A DNA stretch of 64,000 nucleotides from Hymenobacter fodinae (GCF_004745825.1 NZ_SRLA01000001.1:1612001-1676000); one strand, 5' to 3'; positions 52,077 to 60,989 are shown, counted from the first letter of the stretch. Program-made: numbers and translations. Notes: generated by a model from the sequence alone, not told the origin.

Positions 52077-52826
52077 TTAACCTTTGCGGGCTTCGTCGAA
52101 ACGACGGTTTACCTCGGCCCAGTTGATTACGTTCCAGAAGGCTTTCACGTAGTCGGGGCGCTTGTTTTGGTACTTGAGATAGTACGCGTGCTCCCACACA
52201 TCGAGACCCAGCAGGGGCGTGCCGCGCTGAATGCCGGGCAGGTCCATCAGGGGGTTGTCCTGGTTGGGGGTAGAGGTGATGGCCAGTTTGCCCGCCTGCT
52301 TGTCGTGAATCAGCCAAGCCCAGCCAGAACCGAAGCGACCGGTGGCCGCTTTCGTGAATTCCTCCTGAAACTTCTCATAGCTCCCGAAGTCCTTGTTGAT
52401 GGCCGCGGCTAGAGCGCCGGTGGGCTGCCCGCCGCCTTTGGGGGCCAGCAGTAGCCAGAAGAAGGAGTGGTTCCAGTGGCCGCCGGCATTATTGCGGATG
52501 GCATCGGGCTGCTTGCTAGCCGAGGCCAGCAGTTGGGCCAGGCTCAGCTTCTCCTCGGGCTTGCCCGCCACGGCTTCGTTCAGCTTAGAAACGTACGTTT
52601 TGTGGTGCGCATCATGATGGATTTCCATCGTTTTGGCATCAATGTGCGGCTCTAGAGCATTGAAAGCATAGGGAAGAGCGGGCAGCGAGAAGGGGCCGTC
52701 GGCCATGGGCATGGCGCGGGCTTCGCGCAGCAGCTTCTCTTCGTGGGCGGATGCCAGTAGGGCGGGGCTTACGAGGGCACCCACCATGGTCAGTAGGCCG
52801 TTTTTCAGGAAATCTCGCTTCAGCAT
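52077..52826 (-). CDS. Exported Fe/Mn superoxide dismutase
   Basis: 249 aa. The N-terminus [20 protein letters not shown] is a signal peptide with a K-R rather than a strict twin-arginine pair. The SOD fold starts at [17 protein letters not shown]. Metal ligands are in [31 protein letters not shown] and [14 protein letters not shown]. The family turns superoxide into oxygen and peroxide. Fe/Mn forms are usually cytoplasmic, so an exported copy implies defence outside the inner membrane. Start at 52826 is set by the signal; the open frame extends to 52916. Confidence 0.94.
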   Translation of the reverse strand: MLKRDFLKNGLLTMVGALVSPALLASAHEEKLLREARAMPMADGPFSLPALPYAFNALEPHIDAKTMEIHHDAHHKTYVSKLNEAVAGKPEEKLSLAQLLASASKQPDAIRNNAGGHWNHSFFWLLLAPKGGGQPTGALAAAINKDFGSYEKFQEEFTKAATGRFGSGWAWLIHDKQAGKLAITSTPNQDNPLMDLPGIQRGTPLLGLDVWEHAYYLKYQNKRPDYVKAFWNVINWAEVNRRFDEARKG

Positions 52827-53026
52827 GATCGTATGGAAGGAATGGAAGGGAAGATAAAAGAAGACAGCGTGGCAACAAGAGTGCCAGTCGCAAGGTAAGG
52901 GTTGTACCCATACCAAGGGCCTACGGTTGCGCTTCTGCTGCTGTGAGACGAATAGTAAGCCGTTGGAGAGGAAGCGTAAAGTCTTGTTTTAGCTCCTCAT
53001 ACCAACTCGCTCACTTTCTCTCTCCC

Positions 53027-53743
53027 TTACGGATTGGTGCTCCACATGCCGGCTTCTTTGATAAAGATGCGGCGGTTGAGCTTGAGCTGGGAGATGATGA
53101 ACTCGGCCAGATCTTCGGGCTGCATCACCTTGTCGGGGTTACCGTCGGTGAGCTTATTGTTGATGGCTAGCTCGGTGGCTACGGTGCTGGGCGTGAGGGC
53201 CGAAACGCGGATGTTGTGCTTACGCACTTCCTGCATCAGCGACTCGGTGAGGCCTAGAATAGCAAATTTGGAGGCGCTGTAGGCGCTGGTGGTAGCGGCG
53301 CCACGCTGGCCCGCCGTAGAAGCAATGTTGATGATGTCGCCGGTTTCGCGGGCAATCATCTGGGGTAGCACGGCGCGGGTGGCGTAATACGTGCCCAGCA
53401 GGTTTACCTGAATGATTTTCTCCCACTCGGCCGGGTCCATATCGACTAGTTTAGCAAAGGTGCCAATGCCCGCGTTGTTGATCAGGATATCCAGGTCGCC
53501 GAGCTCGGCTTGAGCCTTGCTTACGGCGGCTTCCACGGAGGCGCGGTCGGCAATATCAGCGGTTAGTACTACGGCTTTTACGCCCAAGCCTTCAATTTCT
53601 TGCGCTACTTCGCGCAGCTGACTTTCGGTGCGGGCCAGCAGGGCCACGTGCACGCCTTCCTGGGCCAGTGCCACCGCAATGGCACGTCCGATACCTTTTC
53701 CAGCTCCCGTTACCAACGCCGTTTTGCCAGTGAGTGAGTTCAT
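53027..53743 (-). CDS. Short-chain dehydrogenase/reductase, FabG-like
   Basis: 238 aa. NAD(P) motif [19 protein letters not shown], acidic turn region [18 protein letters not shown], catalytic Ser in [11 protein letters not shown] and YSASKFA (Tyr-x3-Lys). Arg in ARTES favours NADPH. This subgroup is usually annotated 3-ketoacyl-ACP reductase, but a lone copy outside a fatty acid cluster may reduce another carbonyl. ATG at 53743 directly precedes the first strand ([15 protein letters not shown]). It is followed by a long gap to the SOD gene on the same strand, so it is probably independent. Confidence 0.9.
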   Translation of the reverse strand: MNSLTGKTALVTGAGKGIGRAIAVALAQEGVHVALLARTESQLREVAQEIEGLGVKAVVLTADIADRASVEAAVSKAQAELGDLDILINNAGIGTFAKLVDMDPAEWEKIIQVNLLGTYYATRAVLPQMIARETGDIINIASTAGQRGAATTSAYSASKFAILGLTESLMQEVRKHNIRVSALTPSTVATELAINNKLTDGNPDKVMQPEDLAEFIISQLKLNRRIFIKEAGMWSTNP

Positions 53744-53906
53744 ATGATGAAGTATTATGCAAGTGATGTGGCTGTATAACTCCGCTAGGCCAGTTCGGTT
53801 ATGAGGCGGTGGGCCAAGAGCAAGTAAAATGCTGCGCACTTGCCCCCTGATAAGCTGGCTGACAAGCGCCTAGGCCACCCTACGAAAATGCCCTAGCCCC
53901 GGTCTA

Positions 53907-53936
53907 TTGGGGTTTAGCGCCGGCTACTTACCTTCA
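53907..53936 (+). promoter_or_regulatory. Promoter of the DUF885 gene
   Basis: TTGG at 53907-53910, 18 bases, then TACCTTCA at 53929-53936 (two changes from TAnnTTTG). Start codon at 53964. Confidence 0.4.
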
Positions 53937-53963
53937 AGCTTCACATTCTACTTCATCCGGTTA

Positions 53964-55817
53964 ATGAAAAAATTAGCCCTAACCGGCCTGCTGGCCGGGG
54001 CACTCCTGGCAACGGCCTGCAACCAGCAAAAATCGGCCAATGGTGGCGCGGCCGATGCCGAAACCAGCCTCGCCGACGTGAAAGACATCAATCAGCTGTT
54101 TGACATGTACTGGGAGGAAAACGCTAAGCTGTTTCCGCTCGACGCCACCACCCAGGGCGACAACCGTTACAACGACCAGCTGCCCAACGACGGCACCAAG
54201 GCGTTTCGGGAGCAGCTGCGGGCGTTCTACCAGAAGTACCTCGATGGTCTGCAGAAGTTCGACCCGGCTTCGCTCTCCCCGAATGACCGCATCAGCTACA
54301 ACATCTTCCGGTACGACCTGCAAACCAAGCTGGAGGGCCTGAAGCTGAACACCTGGATGATGCCGTTCCAGCAGTTTTGGGGCCTGCCCATCACGCTAGG
54401 CCAGTACGGGTCGGGCGAGGGCGTACAGCCTTTCAAAACCACCAAAGACTACGAGAACTGGCTGGGCCGCGTGCACGGCTTCACGGTGTGGGCCGATACG
54501 GCTATCGGCAACTTCCGGCAGGGCATGAAGGCCGGCGTGGTGCTGCCCAAGGCGCTGGTGGTGAAGATGATTCCGCAGATGCGCGACCTGGAGGTAACCG
54601 ACCCTACCAAGAGCCTGTTCTACGGCCCCATCACGCGCATGCCCGCTGACATTTCCGCGGCCGATAAGCAGCGCCTCACCGAGGCTTACAAAAAGGCCAT
54701 CATGGAGGAGCTGGTGCCCACCTATAAGAAGCTGGGCGACTTCCTCGAGAACGAGTATGCGCCCAAGGCCCGCGCTACTACCGGTATTTCGGGGGTGCCA
54801 GGCGGCGAAGAAATCTACCGCTACTACGTAAAGAGCTGGACCACCACCGATAAAACGCCGGAGGAAATCCACCAGACTGGCCTACGGGAAGTGGCGCGCA
54901 TTCGGGGCGAAATGGAGAAGGTAAAGGCGCAGGTTGGCTACAAGGGCGACCTGAAATCCTTCTTCGAGAGCTTGAAAAAAGACCCCAAGCTCATGCCCTA
55001 CAAAACGCCAGAAGAAGTGCTGAATGCGTTCCGGGCCATCCAGGCTAAAATCACGCCTAACCTGCCTAAAATGTTCGGGCGCACCCCCAAAACGCCGTTT
55101 GAAATCAGGCAGACGGAGGCGTTCCGAGCGGCTTCGGCTTCGGCCGAGTACAACCAAGGCTCCCCGGACGGCTCTAGGCCAGGTATCTTCTATATCCCGA
55201 TTGTAGACGCCACCAAGTTCAACGTTACCTCGGGTATGGAGTCGTTGTTTCTGCACGAGGCCATTCCGGGCCACCACTACCAGACCTCGTTACAGCAGGA
55301 AAACACCGAGTTGCCCAAGTTTCGGCGGTTTGCGTGGTACGGGGCCATGGGCGAAGGCTGGGCCCTCTACACCGAAAGCCTGGGTAAGGAGCTAGGCCTC
55401 TACACCGACCCCTACCAGTACATGGGTGCCCTCGGCGACGAGATGCACCGCGCCGTGCGCCTGGTAGTTGATGTGGGCATGCACAGCAAAAACATGACCC
55501 GTGAGCAAGCCATCAAGTACATGCTCGACAACGAAGCCATCAGCGAGGAAGGGGCCACTGCCGAAATTGAGCGCTACATGGCTATTCCGGGGCAGGCGCT
55601 GTCGTATAAAATCGGAGCCCTAAAAATTCGGGAGCTGCGCGAGAAGTACGCCAAGCAGCTCGGCCCCCACAACGACAAGCTGCGCGAGAAGTACGCTGGC
55701 CAGAACCGCACCCACTTCAGCCTAGCCGCCTTCCACGACGAGCTGCTGAAAGATGGCGTAATGCCGCTGGCTGTGTTGGAAACCAAAATGGACAACTGGG
55801 CCGCTAACAACCGATAG
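53964..55817 (+). CDS. DUF885 family metallopeptidase-like lipoprotein
   Basis: 617 aa. Lipoprotein signal MKKLALTGLLAGALLATAC. DUF885 spans the mature protein: MPFQQFWGLPITLGQYGS, then FLHEAIPGHHYQTSLQQ, an H-E-x5-H-H zinc-type motif, and GWALYTESLGKELGLYTDPY with a downstream Glu, and DVGMHSKNMTREQAIKYML. These are the conserved features of the family, which resembles carboxypeptidase Taq/M3-like metalloenzymes; peptidase activity is inferred. It lies in the periplasm or at a membrane surface. The ATG at 53964 begins the signal peptide. Confidence 0.92.
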   Translation: MKKLALTGLLAGALLATACNQQKSANGGAADAETSLADVKDINQLFDMYWEENAKLFPLDATTQGDNRYNDQLPNDGTKAFREQLRAFYQKYLDGLQKFDPASLSPNDRISYNIFRYDLQTKLEGLKLNTWMMPFQQFWGLPITLGQYGSGEGVQPFKTTKDYENWLGRVHGFTVWADTAIGNFRQGMKAGVVLPKALVVKMIPQMRDLEVTDPTKSLFYGPITRMPADISAADKQRLTEAYKKAIMEELVPTYKKLGDFLENEYAPKARATTGISGVPGGEEIYRYYVKSWTTTDKTPEEIHQTGLREVARIRGEMEKVKAQVGYKGDLKSFFESLKKDPKLMPYKTPEEVLNAFRAIQAKITPNLPKMFGRTPKTPFEIRQTEAFRAASASAEYNQGSPDGSRPGIFYIPIVDATKFNVTSGMESLFLHEAIPGHHYQTSLQQENTELPKFRRFAWYGAMGEGWALYTESLGKELGLYTDPYQYMGALGDEMHRAVRLVVDVGMHSKNMTREQAIKYMLDNEAISEEGATAEIERYMAIPGQALSYKIGALKIRELREKYAKQLGPHNDKLREKYAGQNRTHFSLAAFHDELLKDGVMPLAVLETKMDNWAANNR

Positions 55818-55835
55818 GTGTAACCCTAAGTCACT

Positions 55836-55884
55836 AAAAAAAGCCTGAGTGCTGCGGACGACCCGTAGCGCTTAGGCTTTTTTT
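55836..55884. terminator. Bidirectional terminator
   Basis: A long stem (AAAAAAAGCCTGAGTGCTGC with its near-complement ending TTTTTTT) lies between the convergent DUF885 and PPC-domain genes, with A and T tracts outside. Confidence 0.85.
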
Positions 55885-55899
55885 ATGTGCAAAACTGGC

Positions 55900-56415
55900 C
55901 TAGAGGCCTAACACGGTGGCGCCGTTGCGCTCATCAACCAAGCGCTCTAGCCGTTGCGGATGGGTGGTAATGGTAAGCTCCATGGAGCCCGTGCCCACTT
56001 CCAGCGCCAGCAGGTGGCCGCCGTAGGCAGTAAAGTTTTTATCGGTGGCCACCCCGTGCAGGTGGAGGGCCGGCTTGCCGTCCTTCCAGGCAATGCTGCC
56101 GGTGAGGCTGGCCATTTCAGTATCGCTGAAAGATTTGGGAGCGTACTCCTTGGTTTGGGCATTCCAGAACCCAAACGTGGGGTGCCTGAACCCTAGCCCC
56201 GTAAGGCTGGCACTCGGAATCTTCTCCCGGATGGCGAGTTGCTCCAACTCCTGCAACACATTATCTCCCTGGCGCAGCACCATCAGAAAGCCAGTAGCTG
56301 TACGAATGTATTTCGGAGAGGCAGAAGTAGTAGCTGACATAACCGGTTTTGATTGCGCGTGCAGTGGGCGAGAGCCAAGGCCGCCAAGGATAAGTAAGAA
56401 CAGCAGTTTTTTCAT
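55900..56415 (-). CDS. Exported PPC (DUF296) domain protein
   Basis: 171 aa. A signal peptide (MKKLLFLLILGGLGSRPLHA) precedes a DUF296/PPC domain: GFLMVLRQGDNVLQELEQLA, SASLTGLGFRHPTFGFWN and HLHGVATDKNFTAYGGHLLA (the metal-binding H-x-H and G-G-H pattern). PPC domains form trimers and are linked to DNA binding in plants (AHL proteins), but bacterial ones stand alone, and this copy is exported, so DNA binding inside the cell is not its role. The His residues may hold a metal. The stop is TAG within TAGGCCAGT. Confidence 0.88.
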   Translation of the reverse strand: MKKLLFLLILGGLGSRPLHAQSKPVMSATTSASPKYIRTATGFLMVLRQGDNVLQELEQLAIREKIPSASLTGLGFRHPTFGFWNAQTKEYAPKSFSDTEMASLTGSIAWKDGKPALHLHGVATDKNFTAYGGHLLALEVGTGSMELTITTHPQRLERLVDERNGATVLGL

Positions 56416-56585
56416 AGCGGAAACGGAACAGGTTCAGCTCAGCTATACGTCGGTCTTGCTCGTCTGCTCAGCAGAATTAAGTAAATAAGCACAAAACCCA
56501 TCCTGCCAAGCGCATGTGCCCAGCAGAATGGGTTTTTATTGCTTCGAGCATACCGCTCTACAACTTCAACAGCAGAAGCGGCGCT

Positions 56586-57449
56586 CTACTTGCCCAACGA
56601 CTCTAGTGCGTCCATGTCTTCCTGCGAAAGCGAAATAGAAGCGGCTTTCACGTTCTCCTCAAGGTGCTTCACTTTAGACGTGCCGGGGATGAGCAGGATG
56701 TTAGGCGAGCGGTGCAGCAGCCAGCTCAGGGCAATCTGCTGCTTGCTGGCGTCGTACTTCTGCCCAATCTGCTCCAGCTTGTTCAGGGCCTGGGTGTTGC
56801 CGCCGCTGAGCGGGTACCACGGAATAAAGGCCATATCGTTTTGCTCGCAGTACTCCAGCTCGGCTTCCCACTTGCGGTTATCCACGCTGTACATGTTCTG
56901 CACCGATACCACCTTCACGTACTCCTGCGCCTTCTGAATTTGCTCTACGGTTACTTCCGAAAGGCCAATGTGCTTCACCAGGCCATCTTTTTGTACCTGC
57001 TGCAAAAACTCCAGGGTCTTCTCAAATGGCACTTCGGGGTCTACGCGGTGGAGCTGGTAGAGGTCAATTTGGTCGAGCTTCAGGCGTTTCAGGCTGCCTT
57101 CCAGTGCTTCCCGCAGGTGGTCGGGGTGGGCGTTGATGGGCCACTGGTTGGGGCCTGTGCGCAGTAGGCCACCTTTAGTGGCAATAACCAGCCCAGCGCG
57201 GTAGGGATGAAGGGCCTCCGCAATCAGCTCCTCCGATACGTTGGGGCCGTAGCTGTCGGCAGTATCAATGAAATTGATGCCCAACTCCACGGCCCGCTTC
57301 AGCACCCGGATAGATTCGTCGTGGTCTTGGGGTGGGCCCCAAATGCCTTCGCCGGTAATGCGCATAGCGCCGTAGCCCATGCGGTTGACAGTCAGGTCGC
57401 CGCCCAGCGTGTAGGTGGGGGCAAATGAGATGTTGGTTTGATCAGCCAT
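56586..57449 (-). CDS. Aldo/keto reductase
   Basis: 287 aa, TIM-barrel. The catalytic Asp and Tyr are in FIDTADSYGPNVSEELIAEA, Lys in LVIATKGGLLR and His in LYQLHRVDPEVPFEKT. NADPH-binding elements near the end are LLIPGTSKVKHLEENVKA. It should reduce an aldehyde or ketone with NADPH. It belongs to the large AKR group with unassigned substrates. It is a separate gene, 136 bp upstream of the PPC gene's region on the same strand, with a weak hairpin between (56490-56535). Confidence 0.93.
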   Translation of the reverse strand: MADQTNISFAPTYTLGGDLTVNRMGYGAMRITGEGIWGPPQDHDESIRVLKRAVELGINFIDTADSYGPNVSEELIAEALHPYRAGLVIATKGGLLRTGPNQWPINAHPDHLREALEGSLKRLKLDQIDLYQLHRVDPEVPFEKTLEFLQQVQKDGLVKHIGLSEVTVEQIQKAQEYVKVVSVQNMYSVDNRKWEAELEYCEQNDMAFIPWYPLSGGNTQALNKLEQIGQKYDASKQQIALSWLLHRSPNILLIPGTSKVKHLEENVKAASISLSQEDMDALESLGK

Positions 57450-57645
57450 GAGAAATAGTTGGTGTTTGGAAGAATAGTGAGTGGCCTAGAAAGCTTCTGG
57501 GCTAGTACAGAAATAGGTAAACAGGTAAACCAGCAGAAAGTCACGCGCCTACTCGCAGGTTAGCAGCCAGAAGTGGCAGCTATGACGGTCAGCTAACTGC
57601 AACCGCAGCCGATGCGTAGGCAATACTTCCTCTACGCGTAATAAC

Positions 57646-58071
57646 ATGATAAAGCTTACTAATCCGGCGCTGGCTTTTGTGCTAGGCCGACTACTGCTGG
57701 GTGTCAATTTTGCGGTGCATGGGCTGGTACGGCTGCCCAAGCTGGCTGGTTTCCGGGCGGGGCTGGTGAAACAGTTTGCGGCTTCTCCGCTGCCTGCGCC
57801 GCTGGTAGAGGCCTTTGCCACGGTGCTGCCGTTTATAGAGGCGGGCATTGGCGTGCTGTTGCTGCTAGGCCTGTTTACCCGCCCGGCCCTCACCGCCGCT
57901 ATGCTGGTGCTAACGAGTCTGGTCTTCGGTAGTGCCTTGCTTGAGCAGTGGGATACCGTGGGCACGCAAATGGTGTACGGCCTCTTTGTGCTGGGGCTCA
58001 TCTTGCTCTGCCAGCACAACCGTCTCTGCCTCGACCAAGTAACGACTCCGGCCGCGCCGCTAGGCCAGTAG
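57646..58071 (+). CDS. DoxX family membrane protein
   Basis: 141 aa with four membrane helices: PALAFVLGRLLLGVNFAVHG, LVEAFATVLPFIEAGIGVLL, AAMLVLTSLVFGSALL and TQMVYGLFVLGLILLCQHN. The opening G-R-L-L-L-G-x2-F-x2-H-G and the E-x2-I-G-x-L-L-L block are typical of DoxX/DoxD-like proteins. Members include small quinone-related membrane proteins; the exact function is unknown. The next gene (DUF4126) follows after 91 bp on the same strand. Confidence 0.88.
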   Translation: MIKLTNPALAFVLGRLLLGVNFAVHGLVRLPKLAGFRAGLVKQFAASPLPAPLVEAFATVLPFIEAGIGVLLLLGLFTRPALTAAMLVLTSLVFGSALLEQWDTVGTQMVYGLFVLGLILLCQHNRLCLDQVTTPAAPLGQ

Positions 58072-58162
58072 CGGCAGATTCTGCTGCCCGGCTTCGGCCA
58101 TTGCAAGCCGCCTCCCGTTCAAGGAAAGACCATTCTTCCATCGACTTCCTTCCATTATTATC

Positions 58163-58672
58163 ATGAGCAAACACCTCTGGCAAACCATCGGCTTGGGTGG
58201 CCTAGCGGGCTTCCGCAGCATGACGGCCCCCGCGCTACTGAGCAGCAACCTGCTGAAATATCATCCGCAAGCCCTGGCCGACTCGCCCCTGCGGTACCTG
58301 CAAAAACCCCTAGTGGCCCACGGCCTGAAAGTGCTGGCCCTCGGCGAAATGGGTGCCGACAAACTCCCCCAAATGCCCGATCGGATTGCCCCGCCCGTGC
58401 TGGCCGGGCGCATTGCCTCAGGTGCCCTGATTGGGGCCACCCTTTACAAAGTAAACCACGGCAGCTTACTGAATGGCGCACTGCTCGGTAGCTTAGCGGC
58501 AGTGGCTGGTAGCTACCTCAGCTTCTTTCTGCGCAAGCAAGCCACTCAAAGCTCAGGGCTGCCCGGCGGTATAGTAGGTGGCCTAGAAGACCTGTTGACC
58601 ATAGGCTCGGGCCTAGCCCTCACCAAAGGCAGCCACGTGGCGCAGCCTCAGCCCCGGCGGTGGGCCCTGTAA
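58163..58672 (+). CDS. DUF4126 family membrane protein
   Basis: 169 aa. Starts SKHLWQTIGLGGLAGFRSMT, the family opening, with a conserved ADKLPQMPDRIAPPVLAGRI loop and GALIGATLYKVNHGSLLNGA, then a Gly-rich end (GLEDLLTIGSGLALTKGS). Three or four hydrophobic stretches. No function is established. Same strand as DoxX just upstream, so they may be co-transcribed. Confidence 0.88.
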   Translation: MSKHLWQTIGLGGLAGFRSMTAPALLSSNLLKYHPQALADSPLRYLQKPLVAHGLKVLALGEMGADKLPQMPDRIAPPVLAGRIASGALIGATLYKVNHGSLLNGALLGSLAAVAGSYLSFFLRKQATQSSGLPGGIVGGLEDLLTIGSGLALTKGSHVAQPQPRRWAL

Positions 58673-58697
58673 GGCGCAAGCCGTAGTGGATAAGCAA

Positions 58698-58729
58698 AAA
58701 GCCCCGTAACAGTGATGTTACGGGGCTTT
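58698..58729. terminator. Bidirectional terminator
   Basis: AAAGCCCCGTAAC (58698-58710) pairs with GTTACGGGGCTTT (58717-58729), loop AGTGAT, between the convergent DUF4126 and lipoprotein genes. Confidence 0.9.
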
Positions 58730-58745
58730 CTCGTAGTTGGTACGC

Positions 58746-59078
58746 CTACTGCTCGGGCTGGGCGCTACGGGCCGTGCCTTGTGCTTCTTGGTTACCCTTG
58801 GGCATGTTCACATTCGGAGAGCCAGGGTTGCTGGGCGAGCCTTCTAGGCCTGCCTGGGCCGAGGTTTGCTGGTCCTTCGCTGAGCCTTTGCCAATGGGCG
58901 TGTAGGCCTCATCACCTCCGCTAATGCTGTCGCGCTGGGTTTCGGTGGGGCGGGCAGGCATGGCAGTGGAGAAGTCTTGGCTGACTTGCGGGTCTTTGCC
59001 GGGAGTGTTTCTATAGTCGCAGGCGGTGAGAGACGCAAAAAGTCCGGTAGCCAGCAAAAGAGAAAGGGCGCGTTTCAT
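58746..59078 (-). CDS. Small disordered lipoprotein
   Basis: 110 aa from the ATG at 59078. Lipoprotein signal MKRALSLLLATGLFASLTAC (lipobox LTAC). The mature part (CDYRNTPGKDPQVSQDFSTA and onward) is polar, rich in Ser, Gly, Gln, Pro and Asn, with no folded core. Similar small lipoproteins are frequent in these bacteria without known function. The open frame extends upstream to 59198, but the signal sets the start. Confidence 0.8.
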   Translation of the reverse strand: MKRALSLLLATGLFASLTACDYRNTPGKDPQVSQDFSTAMPARPTETQRDSISGGDEAYTPIGKGSAKDQQTSAQAGLEGSPSNPGSPNVNMPKGNQEAQGTARSAQPEQ

Positions 59079-59188
59079 ACGGAAAGAATAGGATGAGTTA
59101 CAAGGGAGAGGAACGGAATATAGGTAAGACGGTACTCGAGGGGTTTCAGTTACACGGATAACCTGCCGTTGCCGTTGTAGTATTGCGC

Positions 59189-59953
59189 ATGCATTCACCC
59201 GTACCGGCCGCGGCCCTCATGAACTGGAGCGGTGGCAAAGACTCCGCCCTGGCCCTCTACCACGCCCTGCGCAACCCGCAGTTGCACGTAAAAGCCTTGC
59301 TCACCAGCGTGAACACGCACTACCAACGGGTATCAATGCACGGGGTACGGTTGGAGCTGCTGGAGGCCCAGGCCCAGCGCATTGGCCTGCCGCTCACCCA
59401 GCTCCGGCTCCCAGAAATGCCCGACATGGCCGAGTACGAAGCCCAGATGCGAGCTACGCTGGCTCCCTTACAAGAGCAGGGCATTACGCATTCGGTCTTC
59501 GGGGATATTTACTTGGAAGATTTGCGGCAGTACCGCGAACAGCAACTGGCCCGCGTGGGAATGCAGGCCGTGTTCCCCCTCTGGCAGCGCCCCAATGCAG
59601 AGCTGCTGCGCGAATACTTGGCGCTAGGCTTCCGGGCCGTGGTGGTGTGCGTAAACGACCGGTACCTCGACCAAAGCTTCTGCGGCCGCCTACTCGACGA
59701 AGATTTCCTGCGCGACCTGCCCGCCGGCGTAGACTCCTGCGGCGAAAACGGCGAGTACCACAGCTTCGTGTTCGACGCGCCCTATTTCAGTAGTCCCATT
59801 CCGTTTGAGCGCGGCGAGCTAGTGCGCCGCACGTACCAAGCACCAGCTACCAGGCAGAACTCCACCCCAACTAGCACATATGGCACTGAGGCTAGTACAT
59901 CGGCTAGCCCATTTGCCGCTGGTTTCTGGTACACCGATTTGCACCTGGCCTAG
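59189..59953 (+). CDS. Dph6-type ATP-binding protein (diphthine-ammonia ligase-like)
   Basis: 254 aa. The N-terminal PP-loop is NWSGGKDSALALYHAL. Further blocks are LEAQAQRIGLPLTQL, HSVFGDIYLEDLRQYREQQL, FPLWQRP, VCVNDRYLDQSFCGRLLDED and GENGEYHSFVFDAP, all typical of the ATP_bind_4/Dph6 family. In eukaryotes and archaea it amidates diphthine on EF-2; bacteria lack diphthamide, so the bacterial substrate is unknown. The last 35 residues are Ser/Thr-rich. Start at the ATG 59189; a TAGTATTG -7-like box at 59178-59185 lies 4 bp before it. Confidence 0.88.
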   Translation: MHSPVPAAALMNWSGGKDSALALYHALRNPQLHVKALLTSVNTHYQRVSMHGVRLELLEAQAQRIGLPLTQLRLPEMPDMAEYEAQMRATLAPLQEQGITHSVFGDIYLEDLRQYREQQLARVGMQAVFPLWQRPNAELLREYLALGFRAVVVCVNDRYLDQSFCGRLLDEDFLRDLPAGVDSCGENGEYHSFVFDAPYFSSPIPFERGELVRRTYQAPATRQNSTPTSTYGTEASTSASPFAAGFWYTDLHLA

Positions 59954-59984
59954 CCGACCAGAATAGAGACTAAGTGTGGTGCCA

Positions 59985-60869
59985 TTACTGCCACTGCCCG
60001 TTCTGGTAGCATAAGTTAGAGCCGGTTGCGCCCTCGCGCAGCACCCAATTCCCGGGCCGTTCCATCCAGGTGAGTTGGCCGGCCTCGTTGCTTTCGCGTG
60101 CAATATTGATGGAGCACACGTCAATGGTTTCCGTCTCAATTTTATTGACGCGTAGCTGCTCTACGTACTGCAAAGTCACCTTGCCCTCATCGAGGCAGGA
60201 AGGGTGCAGGGCAAGGTTATGGGCCGGGCTGGGCATGGCAGCGGAGGGGTAGAGCAGCCCATCAAAGGCTGAGCCCAACTGGCACGCTTCAGCAATGGCA
60301 ATGGAAAGGCGGTAGTGATGGGCAGTATCGTCGTGCACGGTGCGCGTAAAGGCCCCCGTCAGGAACTGCGCTAGGGCCCGGGTATCATCGGGTAGCTGCC
60401 GCAAGGCCCAGCGCAGCGCTTGGTCACGGTCGGTGTGCGGGTCATCCACGCACACATCGGCATACCCAAAGCTAATAATGCTCAGGGGCTTTTGCGTTTG
60501 CCAGCGGCTGATAACGATGTGGTCGCCGGGCACTACGCCAGCCTCAAAAAACGGAGGGTGCCACGTAGCGCTGCAGTAAAACATGGGGGATCCTTCCCGA
60601 TTGGCGCGCTGGTCGCGCACAACTCGCTCAGCCGGTGGATACGAAATATCGCGCACGTATTCTGGCCGCTTCTTGCTCACAATGCCCCGGTACAGCACCA
60701 TGCCCGGCGCAAAGGTGAGGCAGCGTAGTGTTTGGCCTTCTAGTAACTGCTGCACCCGCTTAGCAAGCTCATCAATGGAGTGCTTGCGCAAATCAAGATG
60801 GCGCAGGGAGGCAAGCTGACGGCTGAGAGGTTCAGCCCCAGTGGGTGGTCTGGAGGGGGAGGAAGCCAT
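59985..60869 (-). CDS. RES-domain protein, long form without a visible antitoxin
   Basis: 294 aa. RES features: VLYRGIVSKKRPEYVRDISY (first Arg), PAERVVRDQRANREGSPMFY, CSATWHPPFFEAGVVPGDHI (Glu) and FDGLLYPSAAMPSPAHNLAL (Ser), the Arg-Glu-Ser set from which the name comes. RES toxins in RES-Xre pairs degrade NAD+. This protein is about twice the length of such toxins and no Xre/MbcA-like gene adjoins it: neighbours are a convergent Dph6 gene and an MBL gene. It may be an orphan enzyme of another type. The N-terminal 50 residues are polar and helical. Confidence 0.72.
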   Translation of the reverse strand: MASSPSRPPTGAEPLSRQLASLRHLDLRKHSIDELAKRVQQLLEGQTLRCLTFAPGMVLYRGIVSKKRPEYVRDISYPPAERVVRDQRANREGSPMFYCSATWHPPFFEAGVVPGDHIVISRWQTQKPLSIISFGYADVCVDDPHTDRDQALRWALRQLPDDTRALAQFLTGAFTRTVHDDTAHHYRLSIAIAEACQLGSAFDGLLYPSAAMPSPAHNLALHPSCLDEGKVTLQYVEQLRVNKIETETIDVCSINIARESNEAGQLTWMERPGNWVLREGATGSNLCYQNGQWQ

Positions 60870-60893
60870 AAAGAAAGTAACAACGAGTCTCTA

Positions 60894-60932
60894 CCCCCAG
60901 TGGCCTAGGGCGTGGGTCTAGGCCACTGGGGG
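60894..60932. terminator. Hairpin whose arms are the GGCCTAG motif
   Basis: CCCCCAGTGGCCTAG (60894-60908) pairs perfectly with CTAGGCCACTGGGGG (60918-60932) around 9 bases. It lies between the MBL stop and the RES start on the minus strand. No U-tract, so termination is uncertain. Confidence 0.6.
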
Positions 60933-60989
60933 CGGAAACAAGTGGGGTGGTGAATGACTACAAGCGCCGGCCCTAGCTAGGGCTAGCGG

